From contig QHVD01000254.1 in the NCBI GenBank assembly GCA_003222235.1, positions 1 through 12,966 of the forward strand: a stretch of DNA of 12,966 nucleotides, in the 5' to 3' direction. Source of the stretch: Gemmatimonadota bacterium (lineage in GTDB: Bacteria; Gemmatimonadota; Gemmatimonadetes; Gemmatimonadales; GWC2-71-9). The translations under genes and the position numbers were made by a program. Shown here one piece after another: positions 1 through 6,943 of this stretch. The notes under the pieces are model-generated. The model made no database searches and was not told the DNA's origin. It saw only the letters and a list, made by a program, of their open reading frames with translations. The first letter of the stretch is position 1. The number at the start of each line of letters is the position of its first letter.

Positions 1-1395
1 CGCCAGCACCGTCCCCGGTTCCCGAACGCGGGCGAGCGACGCCGCGATCGGCCGCGCGAGCGAGGCGGCGGACCGGTCCTCCCCGACCGCGCGGAGCAGC
101 CGGCCGCTCACGAGCGGAATCGCCGCCACCGCGATCGCATACCCGAGAATCCCGACCTGCAGTCGCCGGCCCAGCACGCCGAGCGTCACGAGCGCGGCGG
201 AAGCGAGTAGTATGACGCCCAGGGCGAGCGCTGTCGGCGGGATCGCCGCCTTCTCTTCCGGCGTGAGGTCGAGCGGCGCCGGCATCCAACGCGTGAGGGC
301 GATGAGCGCGACGCCGAGCGCGACCCCCGCGGCCGCATAGGCCCGCCACCCGGCCTGAAGGCCGCCCGCGACGATGTTCCGCGCCGCGGCGAGCGCGAAC
401 ACGGGCATGAGCGGCAGCAGGTACTGTGGCAATTTCGACTGGTTCACCGTCAAGAACAGCAGCGGCACGATCACCCAGCTTGCGAACAGCAGTGGCTCCC
501 GGGCGTGCGGAGCCCGCCGCGCATCCCAGAGGGCGCGGCACTGCCTCACCCGCGCCAGCGCCGGCACAATCCAGGGAAACGCGGCGACCGGCAGGATCGG
601 CAGGTAGTACCAGAAAGGGGCGGTGCGGTGGAAACTCCGTGTCGTCACGCGCTCGAGCGTTTCCCGGACGAAGACGTAATGGGGGAACTCCGGGATCTGG
701 ATGCTCACGGCGATGAACCAGGGCAGCGCAATCAGGAGGAACACGCCGAGCCCGCGCCCGGGGAAGAGTCGACGCGGTGACGTACCCGTGGCGAGGGCGT
801 AGGGAACGAGCGCCAGCAGCGGGATCGCGACTGCAATCGGGCCCTTCGTCAGCGCGCCGACACCCATGGCCGCCCACGCGGGCGTAGGACGCTCCGCGAA
901 GAACCAGAGAATCGCGGCCGTCGTGCATAGGGTGAGCGTGCTGTCGAAGATCGCGGTGCGCGCGTACACGAGAGGCAGCACCATTGTGGCGTAGGCGAGG
1001 CCGGCGAGCCAGCCCGCATCCGCCCCCCAGCGGCGGCGCGCGAATCCCGCGAGCAGGACGATCGTCGCGAGCGTTGCAACGTAGGCCGGGAGCCGCGCTG
1101 CGCTCTCGGTGGGCCCCAGCACCTCCATCAGCGCGGCGGATGCGGCGAAGTAGACGATCGGTTTGTCGAGATAGGGCAGCCCGTCGAGGTGTGGCACGAG
1201 GTACTGGTTCGAGCGCGCCATCTCCCGCGCGACTTCGGCGTTGCGGCCTTCGTCGGGATCGAGCAGCGGGTAGCCGCTCAAGTTCCAGCCCAGCGCGACC
1301 GCCGTGAGGAGCAGGAGAAGCGGGAGTCCGGCGTAGTGGTAAGAGCCGTTAACCGACGCTACGACGCTACGTTGTGATTGCGTCGCTGTGATCAT
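1..1395 (-). CDS. ArnT/PMT-type membrane glycosyltransferase, C-terminus beyond window
   Basis: This partial gene gives 465 residues with no stop before the left edge. It looks like an integral-membrane GT-C glycosyltransferase of the dolichyl-phosphate-mannose/ArnT (GT39/GT83) class, which move a sugar from a polyprenyl-phosphate donor onto lipid or protein at the outer face of the membrane. After a first hydrophobic helix (about residues 24-41) comes DPDEGRNAEVAREM (46-59), which holds the acidic catalytic-loop motif of the family. LPYLDKPIVYF follows, then many hydrophobic segments and the typical NQSKLPQYLLPLMP stretch. The ATG at 1395 is the only plausible start: an in-frame TGA lies at 1423-1425, and no GTG or ATG precedes the first helix. 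The start lies in the loop of a large inverted repeat, and residues about 7-18 are encoded by its left arm. No good Shine-Dalgarno is visible. The family is secure; the sugar and acceptor are unknown. Confidence 0.86.
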   Translation of the reverse strand, partial: MITATQSQRSVVASVNGSYHYAGLPLLLLLTAVALGWNLSGYPLLDPDEGRNAEVAREMARSNQYLVPHLDGLPYLDKPIVYFAASAALMEVLGPTESAARLPAYVATLATIVLLAGFARRRWGADAGWLAGLAYATMVLPLVYARTAIFDSTLTLCTTAAILWFFAERPTPAWAAMGVGALTKGPIAVAIPLLALVPYALATGTSPRRLFPGRGLGVFLLIALPWFIAVSIQIPEFPHYVFVRETLERVTTRSFHRTAPFWYYLPILPVAAFPWIVPALARVRQCRALWDARRAPHAREPLLFASWVIVPLLFLTVNQSKLPQYLLPLMPVFALAAARNIVAGGLQAGWRAYAAAGVALGVALIALTRWMPAPLDLTPEEKAAIPPTALALGVILLASAALVTLGVLGRRLQVGILGYAIAVAAIPLVSGRLLRAVGEDRSAASLARPIAASLARVREPGTVLA

Positions 1396-1456
1396 CCGGG
1401 CGCTCGGGGGTGAAGCGATCTCTCACAACTTGGCGTCGTAGCGTCGTATACGGCTC
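1343..1456. repeat. Imperfect 35-bp inverted repeat around a start codon
   Basis: The left arm is 1343-1377 and the right arm 1423-1456. About 29 of 35 positions pair, including an unbroken 14-bp core (cgacgctacgacgc). Each arm holds an exact tandem 8-mer: cgacgcta at 1354-1361 and 1362-1369, and its complement at 1433-1440 and 1441-1448. Inside the arms, TCGCT and AGCGA could extend the stem on the minus-strand transcript. The element spans the gap between the DUF6941-like gene, whose stop codon overlaps the right arm, and the glycosyltransferase, whose ATG sits in the loop. It looks like a REP/MITE-like palindrome. As mRNA it could affect initiation or act as a terminator or attenuator, but there is no U-run. 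Confidence 0.8.
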
Positions 1457-1868
1457 AATGCCCGCCGGGCGGCTGGGCCGGGAGCTGGGATACCGTCACG
1501 GGCACGGACGCCTTCTTCTCGCCGTCCACCGTGATCTCGAAGCGATACGGTCCCGAATGAGGAAACGGGACGTCGAATACGAGGATCGCGCCTGCCTCGA
1601 TCTCCGTGACGCCCGCGGGCGGCTCGGCGAACGTGACGTTGCCATTGCCGCCCAGAATCTCCGCGTCTTGCTCGTCGAGGAGTCGGATCTGCACGGTGTG
1701 CTCGCCCACTTCGGTGCGCCTCCCCTTGAGCCGCAGCACCAGATGCAACCGCGGGTGCGTGGCCGGGAACTGCTGCACCCAGATGTGCTGGAAGATCCCG
1801 AGCACCGAGAGCTTTCCAGCCTGATCCACCAGCGCGTAATCGGCGATGACGGCAAAGTCCAATATCAT
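1455..1868 (-). CDS. Small DUF6941-like protein of unknown function
   Basis: The 137-residue product has no signal peptide or membrane segment, so it is probably cytoplasmic. It opens with MILDFAVIADYALVDQAGKL and continues SVLGIF, the opening typical of proteins annotated DUF6941. The rest alternates in a beta-rich pattern (LHLVLRLKG, HTVQIRLLD, YRFEITVDG, ASVPVTVSQL), suggesting a compact beta-sandwich. No catalytic residues or metal motif stand out. A longer in-frame reading upstream to 1982 is rejected because it runs back through the end of the DUF2911 gene and a palindromic repeat. The ATG at 1868 matches the family start. It lies 25 bp after the ancestral stop of the frameshifted DUF2911 gene, so it is probably co-transcribed with that gene. 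Its stop overlaps the right arm of the inverted repeat. The family name is recalled from the N-terminal pattern; the function is unknown. Confidence 0.72.
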   Translation of the reverse strand: MILDFAVIADYALVDQAGKLSVLGIFQHIWVQQFPATHPRLHLVLRLKGRRTEVGEHTVQIRLLDEQDAEILGGNGNVTFAEPPAGVTEIEAGAILVFDVPFPHSGPYRFEITVDGEKKASVPVTVSQLPAQPPGGH

Positions 1869-1872
1869 AGTT

Positions 1873-1900
1873 GCAAGCCGCAAGCCTTGCGGCCTACGGC
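1873..1900. repeat. Short palindrome at a gene junction
   Basis: The sequence gccgcaagccttgcggc at 1877-1893 is a perfect palindrome with 8-bp arms and a one-base centre. It is preceded by a 7-bp direct repeat (gcaagcc at 1873-1879 and 1880-1886). The ancestral stop codon of DUF2911-B (1894-1896) follows immediately, and the DUF6941-like start is a few bases downstream in the direction of transcription. It resembles a REP-type intergenic palindrome placed between two co-directional genes. A role as processing site or weak terminator is possible but not shown. Confidence 0.55.
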
Positions 1901-3043
1901 TTTCGGTTGATATGAATCCACGCGCGCGTCCTCTCCCACTCGAGCTTGAGCACGCCGCCCGGGTCTCGTGGCTCGATCGCAATCGTGAGCTGCTCCACGG
2001 GCTGGGCGGGCCGCTCGACCTGCATATCGAGGCGGGCGAGGTCGTATTTCGCGTCGTAGTCCGTGCCCCACTGCCCCGTGTTCCGGTTGACGATGAGGGT
2101 CCACCCCGACGGCGCCGGGATCGTCCAGAGGCTGTACTGCCCTGCCGGGATCGTCGCGCCGCCCATGATCAGGTCGGCACTGGTTTCGAGGGTCGTGGCT
2201 GCATTGGCACCGGTGCGCCAGACCCCGTTCCACGGCACTACGCTCCCGAAGATTACCCGCCCGCGCATCGAGGGGCGGCTGTAGCGCACGGCGGTAGCGC
2301 ACGGCGAGCGCCGCCCCCGCGATCGTAGTCTTCACCGAGTCCGCCGGGGAGAGCGCGCCCAGCGGGCGGGCGGCGAAGGTCCGGCCCAGCGTCGCGAGGT
2401 CGAGCGACGGCACGCGCTCGACCGTCACCTGCATGGTAGAGCCGATGCCGCTCAGGCCGAGCAGGGTGCCCCGGTCGTCTACGCGCATGCGCAGCGGACC
2501 GATGGGGCCGAGCGTGATGGTCATGGAGTCGCGGCCGAGCCGGTTCACGGTGACATCCCACGGCTCGGTGGCGCCGACCGGAAGCACGACAGTCGTGTAC
2601 CAGTCGCCGCCCGCGGCGCGGGCCCGGCGGGCGAGGAGCTCGACGAGCGCCGCCGATTGGCCGAGGTAGGGTGCGGCGTGCATCGACACCTTGATCCGGC
2701 GGGTGACCGTGCTGTCGCCCCCTTCGGTGGTGGCGATCGCGCTGTCGCCGCGGAACTCGATGGTGGCTTTCTGCTCCGTCGGCTTTGGATCGGATACGTT
2801 GTGTGTCGCGAGCTCGAAGCGCTGCACTGCGCCGGCCGGCCCGAGGGTCGCAGTGTAGATGCGGTGCTGCGTGCGCGGGGTCCGGATCACCTGCTCGCCC
2901 TGGAGCCGCTCGGCGGTGAGCGTGTACTGCTCGATCGCCACCGTGTCGTTCCCGAGACGCACGACGAACGCGCCGGACTGGGCCGCGAGAGCGGCGGGTG
3001 AGAGGACGCCAAGCGTGACACAGAGAAGGACGCTGCGGATCAT
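1894..3043 (-). pseudogene. Secreted DUF2911-domain protein B, frameshifted by a 13-bp duplication
   Basis: This is the second of two tandem paralogs. From ATG 3043, 3 bp after the stop of its neighbour, it encodes a signal peptide (MIRSVLLCVTLGVLSPAALA, then AQ). An exported N-terminal domain follows, starting GAFVVRLGNDTVAIEQYT and reaching RPLGALSPADSV. At about residue 246 the frame breaks. The DUF2911 half (YSRPSMRGRVIFG, VWRTGANAAT, PAGQYSLWTIP) continues in another frame down to the TAG at 1894-1896. The break coincides with an exact tandem duplication of 13 bp (2281-2293 and 2294-2306). With one copy removed the join reads AALAVRYSRPSMRGR, matching AAIVIDYSRPARRGR in the intact paralog, and the protein would be 378 residues. 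As written, translation instead runs on in an Arg/Pro-rich non-homologous frame to a TGA at 1865-1867. It is a recent pseudogene, a reversible variant, or an assembly error. Confidence 0.88.
2281..2306. repeat. 13-bp perfect tandem duplication causing a frameshift
   Basis: The 13-mer gtagcgcacggcg occurs at 2281-2293 and again immediately at 2294-2306. Since 13 is not a multiple of three, the extra copy shifts the DUF2911-B frame. Removing either copy restores an uninterrupted family-like protein. Slipped-strand replication is the likely origin. Confidence 0.93.
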
Positions 3044-3046
3044 CGC

Positions 3047-4279
3047 TCATTTCCTCGTGAAGGGAATCGAAACTCGCGTGTTTTCCCATTCCATTTTCAG
3101 CACGCCGCTCCCACCCCCGCCATCGCCGCCGCCGCGCGCGGCGCCGGCGCCACCCCCGCCCTGCAGCTCGATGGAGATGGTGAATACCTCGACCGGCTGC
3201 GGAAGCTGCTCGACCGTGAGGTCGAGCCGCACCAAGTCCGAATCGGCCGAGTAGGTCGTGCCCCACAGTGGGGGCCGCGTGGGGAGGGTGCACGTCGCCC
3301 CTTCGCACGGCGCCTTGGTCTGCGTGTTGATGATGAGCTTCCAACCCGTGGGCGTGGGTAGCGTCCACAAGGTGTAGCTGCCCTTGGGAATCGTCCTTCC
3401 GCCCATCACGAGGTCGGCCGATGTGGTGAGCCGGGTCGCGGCATTAGCCCCGGTGCGCCACACCTCGTTCCAGGGCACCAGGCCGCCGAAGATCTTGCGG
3501 CCGCGCCTAGCCGGGCGACTGTAGTCTATCACGATTGCGGCGCCGACCAGGTCCGCGCGCACGGAGTCCGCGGGTGACAGCGCGCCGAGCGGGCGGCGGG
3601 CAAAGGCGGCTCGGAGCCGCGCGAAATCGAGCCTGGGCACGCGCGCGACGGTCACCTTCTGCGTGGTGAGCCGACCATCGGCGCGCAGGATGCGGCCCGC
3701 GGCGTCCACATCCATCAGGGTAGGCGCCTGGTCGCCGAATCCCACGGTCATCGAGTCGGGGCTCGGGAAGGTAACGGTCAGCGTGAACGGGAGGCTTGCT
3801 CCAAACCAGATTGCCGGCACCTCCACGCTGGCGCCGCCGAGGGCGTGCGCGCGCCGTCCGATCTGCTCGTACAGGCCGTAGCAGAAGTTCAGGAAGGGCA
3901 TCGCGCCGCCCGGGGTCACGACGGTCGCGCGCCGCGTCTCCCCGCCCCGTGTGACTTCGAAGAAGGTCTCCTCCGTCGTAAACGTCGCCACGCCGTGCAT
4001 CGCTGGAGGGTCCTTTGCGCCGCCCGCCGCCCGAGTGTCGAACTCGAGGCGCGCCACGGAGCCGTCCGGCCGGAGCATCGCGACGAGGCGCCGGGTGGTC
4101 ACGGGTGAGCGGTCGCGGAGGACCATGTCGTCCCGGAGCTCATCTCGGCTCCGCGTATAGCGCTCCACGGCAATCGTGTCCGTGCCAAGCGTGATGACGA
4201 ACGCGCCGCTGTCCGCCGCCTGCGCGAGCAGGGCGGCGGGCGCTGTGAGGAGGAGGAACAGGACCGGGAGTCGGGCCAT
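3047..4279 (-). CDS. Secreted DUF2911-domain protein A
   Basis: The 410-residue protein begins with a signal peptide (MARLPVLFLLLTAPAALLAQ, cleavage probably just after AQA), so it is exported. An N-terminal domain of about 220 residues (GAFVITLGTDTIAVERYT through RPLGALSPADSV) is shared only with the neighbouring paralog in this window. The C-terminal DUF2911 domain (about 245-410) carries YSRPARRGRKIFGG, VWRTGANAAT (273-282), the GSYTLWTLP strand and WGTTYSADSDLVRLDL. DUF2911 has no known biochemical role. Two insertions are absent from the paralog: a loop with C325-x4-C330, possibly a disulfide, and a glycine-rich stretch at 374-392. The ATG at 4279 is chosen because it gives the signal peptide; a longer in-frame reading runs back into the cyclophilin gene. 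It starts 11 bp after the cyclophilin stop and ends 3 bp before the paralog start, consistent with an operon. Confidence 0.88.
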   Translation of the reverse strand: MARLPVLFLLLTAPAALLAQAADSGAFVITLGTDTIAVERYTRSRDELRDDMVLRDRSPVTTRRLVAMLRPDGSVARLEFDTRAAGGAKDPPAMHGVATFTTEETFFEVTRGGETRRATVVTPGGAMPFLNFCYGLYEQIGRRAHALGGASVEVPAIWFGASLPFTLTVTFPSPDSMTVGFGDQAPTLMDVDAAGRILRADGRLTTQKVTVARVPRLDFARLRAAFARRPLGALSPADSVRADLVGAAIVIDYSRPARRGRKIFGGLVPWNEVWRTGANAATRLTTSADLVMGGRTIPKGSYTLWTLPTPTGWKLIINTQTKAPCEGATCTLPTRPPLWGTTYSADSDLVRLDLTVEQLPQPVEVFTISIELQGGGGAGAARGGGDGGGGSGVLKMEWENTRVSIPFTRK

Positions 4280-4290
4280 CGTGTGCCTGG

Positions 4291-4740
4291 TCACGTGACC
4301 CGAATCGACTTGACTTCGTCGTTCTGCGCAATCTTCAGGACGACGTCCATCCCCTTCGTGACCTGTCCAAAGACGGTATGGACCCGGTCGAGGTGCGGTT
4401 GGGGCGAGTGGCAGATGAAGAACTGGCTCCCGCCCGTGTCCTTGCCCGCGTGGGCCATGGAGAGCGTCCCCGCCGCGTGCTTGTGGACGTTCTTCTCCGT
4501 CTCGCACTTGATCGTATAGCCGGGGCCGCCCGTGCCGACCCGTCCCCCGCCCCCCTTGGAATAGGGGTCGCCCCCCTGGATCATGAAGTTCGGGATCACC
4601 CGGTGGAACCGGGTCCCGTCATAGAAGCCTGCGTTCGCGAGCTTCGCGAAATTGGCCACCGTATTCGGCACCTCGTCAGTGAACAACTCGGCCTCAATGG
4701 TGCCCTTCACTGTCTCGAAGATCGCCTTCTTGTTGGGCAT
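4291..4740 (-). CDS. Cyclophilin-type peptidyl-prolyl cis-trans isomerase
   Basis: The 149-residue protein is a single cyclophilin domain that catalyses cis/trans isomerisation of X-Pro peptide bonds. It lacks a signal peptide, so it acts in the cytoplasm. The active-site pattern is intact: FHRVIPNFMIQGGDP (catalytic Arg47, Gln55), SMAHAGKDTGGSQFFI (Phe107/108) and LDRVHTVFG (Leu117, His121). The position equivalent to the cyclosporin-binding Trp of human CypA falls in PHLDRVHT and is not Trp, as is common in bacteria. The ATG at 4740 is preceded by GGAG with a 6-nt spacer. The frame stays open upstream through 44 residues of aldo/keto reductase remnant to a TTG at 4872, so a fused product is possible but unlikely. 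It is probably co-transcribed with the DUF2911 genes, although they are secreted and it is not. Confidence 0.93.
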   Translation of the reverse strand: MPNKKAIFETVKGTIEAELFTDEVPNTVANFAKLANAGFYDGTRFHRVIPNFMIQGGDPYSKGGGGRVGTGGPGYTIKCETEKNVHKHAAGTLSMAHAGKDTGGSQFFICHSPQPHLDRVHTVFGQVTKGMDVVLKIAQNDEVKSIRVT

Positions 4741-4933
4741 TGAGTTCTCCAGCGAGAGGTCTTCTTCCGCCTGCGCGACGCTTTTCATGCCTACAATCAC
4801 GACCGCGACCGCCTCGTTGTCCAGCACGAACTTGAGCGCGGCCTGCGCCGCGGTTCGGATGTCCCCGATCAACCAGCGCCGAAGCCGATCTGCGAACCTT
4901 GAGCCCCGTGCGGCCGAGGACGCGAGTGTTCAC
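4741..4933 (-). pseudogene. Aldo/keto reductase remnant (both ends kept, middle lost)
   Basis: About 190 bp preserve the two ends of an aldo/keto reductase, an NADPH-dependent oxidoreductase family normally of about 300 residues. The GTG at 4933 opens NTRVLGRTGLKV, the classic N-terminus. Near 4891-4896 one base appears to be missing; restoring it gives KVSQIGFGA, the expected continuation. Around 4868-4876 the sequence then jumps to IGDIRTAAQAALKFVLDNE and VVIVGMKSVAQAEEDLSLEN, the typical C-terminal helix, strand and NADP-binding segment. The (alpha/beta)8 barrel core with the catalytic Asp/Tyr/Lys/His, more than 200 residues, is absent. The GTG start overlaps the TGA of the upstream yyaL-like gene (GTGA), a sign of former translational coupling. 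The C-terminal part is now in frame with the downstream cyclophilin. It cannot be a functional reductase. Confidence 0.82.
4747..4750 (-). promoter_or_regulatory. Ribosome binding site of the cyclophilin gene
   Basis: GGAG lies 6 nt before the ATG at 4740 on the minus strand. It lies inside the residual aldo/keto reductase reading frame. It favours the short cyclophilin start over the upstream in-frame TTG at 4872. Confidence 0.6.
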
Positions 4934-6918
4934 CGCAGCAGGTTCGCGAGTGCCTCGGGTGTCGCGACGGGGAGGGAGCACGTCGTGCCGACGCACACCG
5001 TTGCCGCGGGTTGATCGGCGCTCCTGCGAATCACGATCTTCCGGGGCCGGTAGGCCTGCAGCGCGACGAGATGCATCGCGCAGGCCGCGCCCCCCTCGCC
5101 GCGCGGGCCGGAGACCTCGACGCGTGTCGCGGGGTTCAGCGCCCAATCCAGGGCGCGGAGCAGGGTGGCTGCGTGGAGGCCGAGCTGCGCCGCGGCGCCC
5201 GCGAACGTCGCGAGCTGGCGGTCCAGCAGGCGGCGGAACTCGCGGTCCTCGGTGAGGGCCGAGAGACGCGCGAGCACCAGCGCCGCCACACCGTTCCCCG
5301 ACGGCGTGGGCGCGTCCTGCGCGGGCTTCGCAGGTGTCGCGAGATAGGCCGCGCCCGGGCGGTCGCGCGCCAGGTCGAAGAAGCCGCCGGCCTGCTCGTC
5401 CCAGTGCGCCCGCACGCAGTGGCGCGCCACGGCGATGGCGCGCACGAGCCACGCCTCGTCGCCCTTGGCCTCGTAGGCATCGAGAAACGCCGCGGCGGCA
5501 TGGATGTTGTCCTCGAGCAGTCCGCGCGGCTCTGCCCGGCCGATGACGTGCGCCATGCCACGACCGTCGTCCCAGGCCTCAGCCCAGATCCGGCTCAGCA
5601 CCTTCAAGGCGAGCGTGTTGCATTCGGGGCGGTCGAGCACCGCGCCGGCATGCAGGAACGCCGAGGCCATCATTGCATTCCAGTTGACGTACGCGGTCGC
5701 GTCGACGAAGGGCGCTTTGCGACGGTCGCGCGCCACCTTGAGCTGCTTCAGCGCATCCTTCAGGACCGGCCATTCGTCGTCGCCCGCGGGGTCCCGCTTC
5801 CACCACAGCACGTTCTTTTCGTGGTCGTGGTGCATCTCACCCGGCACCTCCACGTCGAACACCCGCCGAATCACGTCGAACGCGTGGTCATCGCTCAACG
5901 CGGCTCGAATTTCGCCGGGCGTCCAGGTCCAATAGTCGCCGTCGTCGCCGAACGCGAGGTCCGCGTCCTGGGAGGTGAAGAAGACACCTCGCTCGCCGTC
6001 CGACAGCACCTCGAGCACCCAGTTCACGATCCCCGCCGCGACTTCCTTGAACAGCGGTGTGCCGAGCGCGGCGTACGCATTCAGGTATGAGCGCAACAGC
6101 TCAGAGTTGTCGTACGCCATCTTCTCGAAGTGGGGCAGGATCCAGCGCTCGTCCACCGAATAGCGATGGAACCCGCCGCCCACGTGGTCTCGGATCCCGC
6201 CCTTCGCCATGCCCGTGAGCGTCTTCTCGACGACCTCGCGCGTCCAGTCCTCGCGCGCGTCGTGCCAGCGGGCGAGCAGGAAGTCGACGGCCGCGGGGTG
6301 GGGGAACTTCGGCGCATCGCCGAAGCCGCCGTAGCGGACATCGAACAAGCCGGCCATCTGGGCGGCCGCCGCGTCGAGGATCGCGGGCGTCACTTGCCCG
6401 CCCTTCGCCTCGTCGAGCGATTCCGTGACGTGCCGGCGGATCGCCTGGGCGCTCTTCGCGACCCGGGCGCGATCGCTCCGGTGCAGCTCCGCCACCTGTT
6501 TCAGGACCGAGATGAACCCGGGGCGGCCGTAGTGGTTGTCCTCGGGTGGGAAGTAGGTGCCGCCGAAGAAGACCTCGCCGTCCGGCGTGAGAAATGCCGT
6601 GAGCGGCCAGCCGCCCTGCCCGGTCAGCGCCTGGACGGCACGCTGATAGCGGGCATCCACGTCGGGACGCTCGTCGCGGTCCACCTTGATGCAGATGAAG
6701 TCGCGGTTCAGGATCTCCGCCACCTCCGGATCCTCGTACGACTCGCCGTCCATCACATGGCACCAGTGGCACCACACCGCGCCGATGTCGAGGAGGATCG
6801 GCTTCTCTTCGGCCCGCGCCTGGGCGAACGCCGCCTCGCCCCAGGGACGCCAGTGCACCGGCTGATGGGCGGCGGACTTGAGGTAGGCGGAGGGCTCGGA
6901 CGCGAGCAAGTTGGCCAT
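4930..6918 (-). CDS. Thioredoxin-domain protein of the YyaL/DUF255 (SPATA20-like) family
   Basis: The 662-residue protein has the usual family length. The N-terminal thioredoxin-like (DUF255, Thioredox_DsbH) domain covers about residues 1-165. It carries the family signature HQPVHWRPWG and a redox WCHWCHVM motif (Cys50, Cys53), plus VDRDERPDVD and GQGGWPLTAFLTPDG. The remainder is the alpha-helical six-hairpin-glycosidase-like barrel, with conserved KFPHP, GGIRDHVGGGFHRYSVDERW, PHFEKMAYDNSELL and FTSQDAD blocks. No signal peptide is seen. The family is widespread from bacteria to animals, but its reaction is not established; a disulfide or carbohydrate-related role is only suggested by fold. 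The start at ATG 6918 matches the family N-terminus. The stop overlaps the start of the reductase remnant. The palindromic repeat cluster lies directly upstream of the start and could separate it from nth. Confidence 0.92.
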   Translation of the reverse strand: MANLLASEPSAYLKSAAHQPVHWRPWGEAAFAQARAEEKPILLDIGAVWCHWCHVMDGESYEDPEVAEILNRDFICIKVDRDERPDVDARYQRAVQALTGQGGWPLTAFLTPDGEVFFGGTYFPPEDNHYGRPGFISVLKQVAELHRSDRARVAKSAQAIRRHVTESLDEAKGGQVTPAILDAAAAQMAGLFDVRYGGFGDAPKFPHPAAVDFLLARWHDAREDWTREVVEKTLTGMAKGGIRDHVGGGFHRYSVDERWILPHFEKMAYDNSELLRSYLNAYAALGTPLFKEVAAGIVNWVLEVLSDGERGVFFTSQDADLAFGDDGDYWTWTPGEIRAALSDDHAFDVIRRVFDVEVPGEMHHDHEKNVLWWKRDPAGDDEWPVLKDALKQLKVARDRRKAPFVDATAYVNWNAMMASAFLHAGAVLDRPECNTLALKVLSRIWAEAWDDGRGMAHVIGRAEPRGLLEDNIHAAAAFLDAYEAKGDEAWLVRAIAVARHCVRAHWDEQAGGFFDLARDRPGAAYLATPAKPAQDAPTPSGNGVAALVLARLSALTEDREFRRLLDRQLATFAGAAAQLGLHAATLLRALDWALNPATRVEVSGPRGEGGAACAMHLVALQAYRPRKIVIRRSADQPAATVCVGTTCSLPVATPEALANLLR

Positions 6919-6943
6919 GGGGTTGAATGTACCCGGAATTTCG

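Noticed and set aside
4280..4507. N-terminal extension of DUF2911-A to 4507
   Set aside because: It would overlap the cyclophilin coding region and bury the signal peptide. ATG 4279 gives a proper secreted N-terminus.
4741..4872. In-frame N-terminal extension of the cyclophilin as a true fused domain
   Set aside because: The 44 residues are the C-terminal tail of an aldo/keto reductase, and a good Shine-Dalgarno precedes the ATG at 4740. It is a leftover rather than a designed fusion.
5011..6090. 359-codon plus-strand open frame within the yyaL-like gene
   Set aside because: The minus-strand product has all conserved family blocks; the plus-strand reading has none and is Arg/His-rich.
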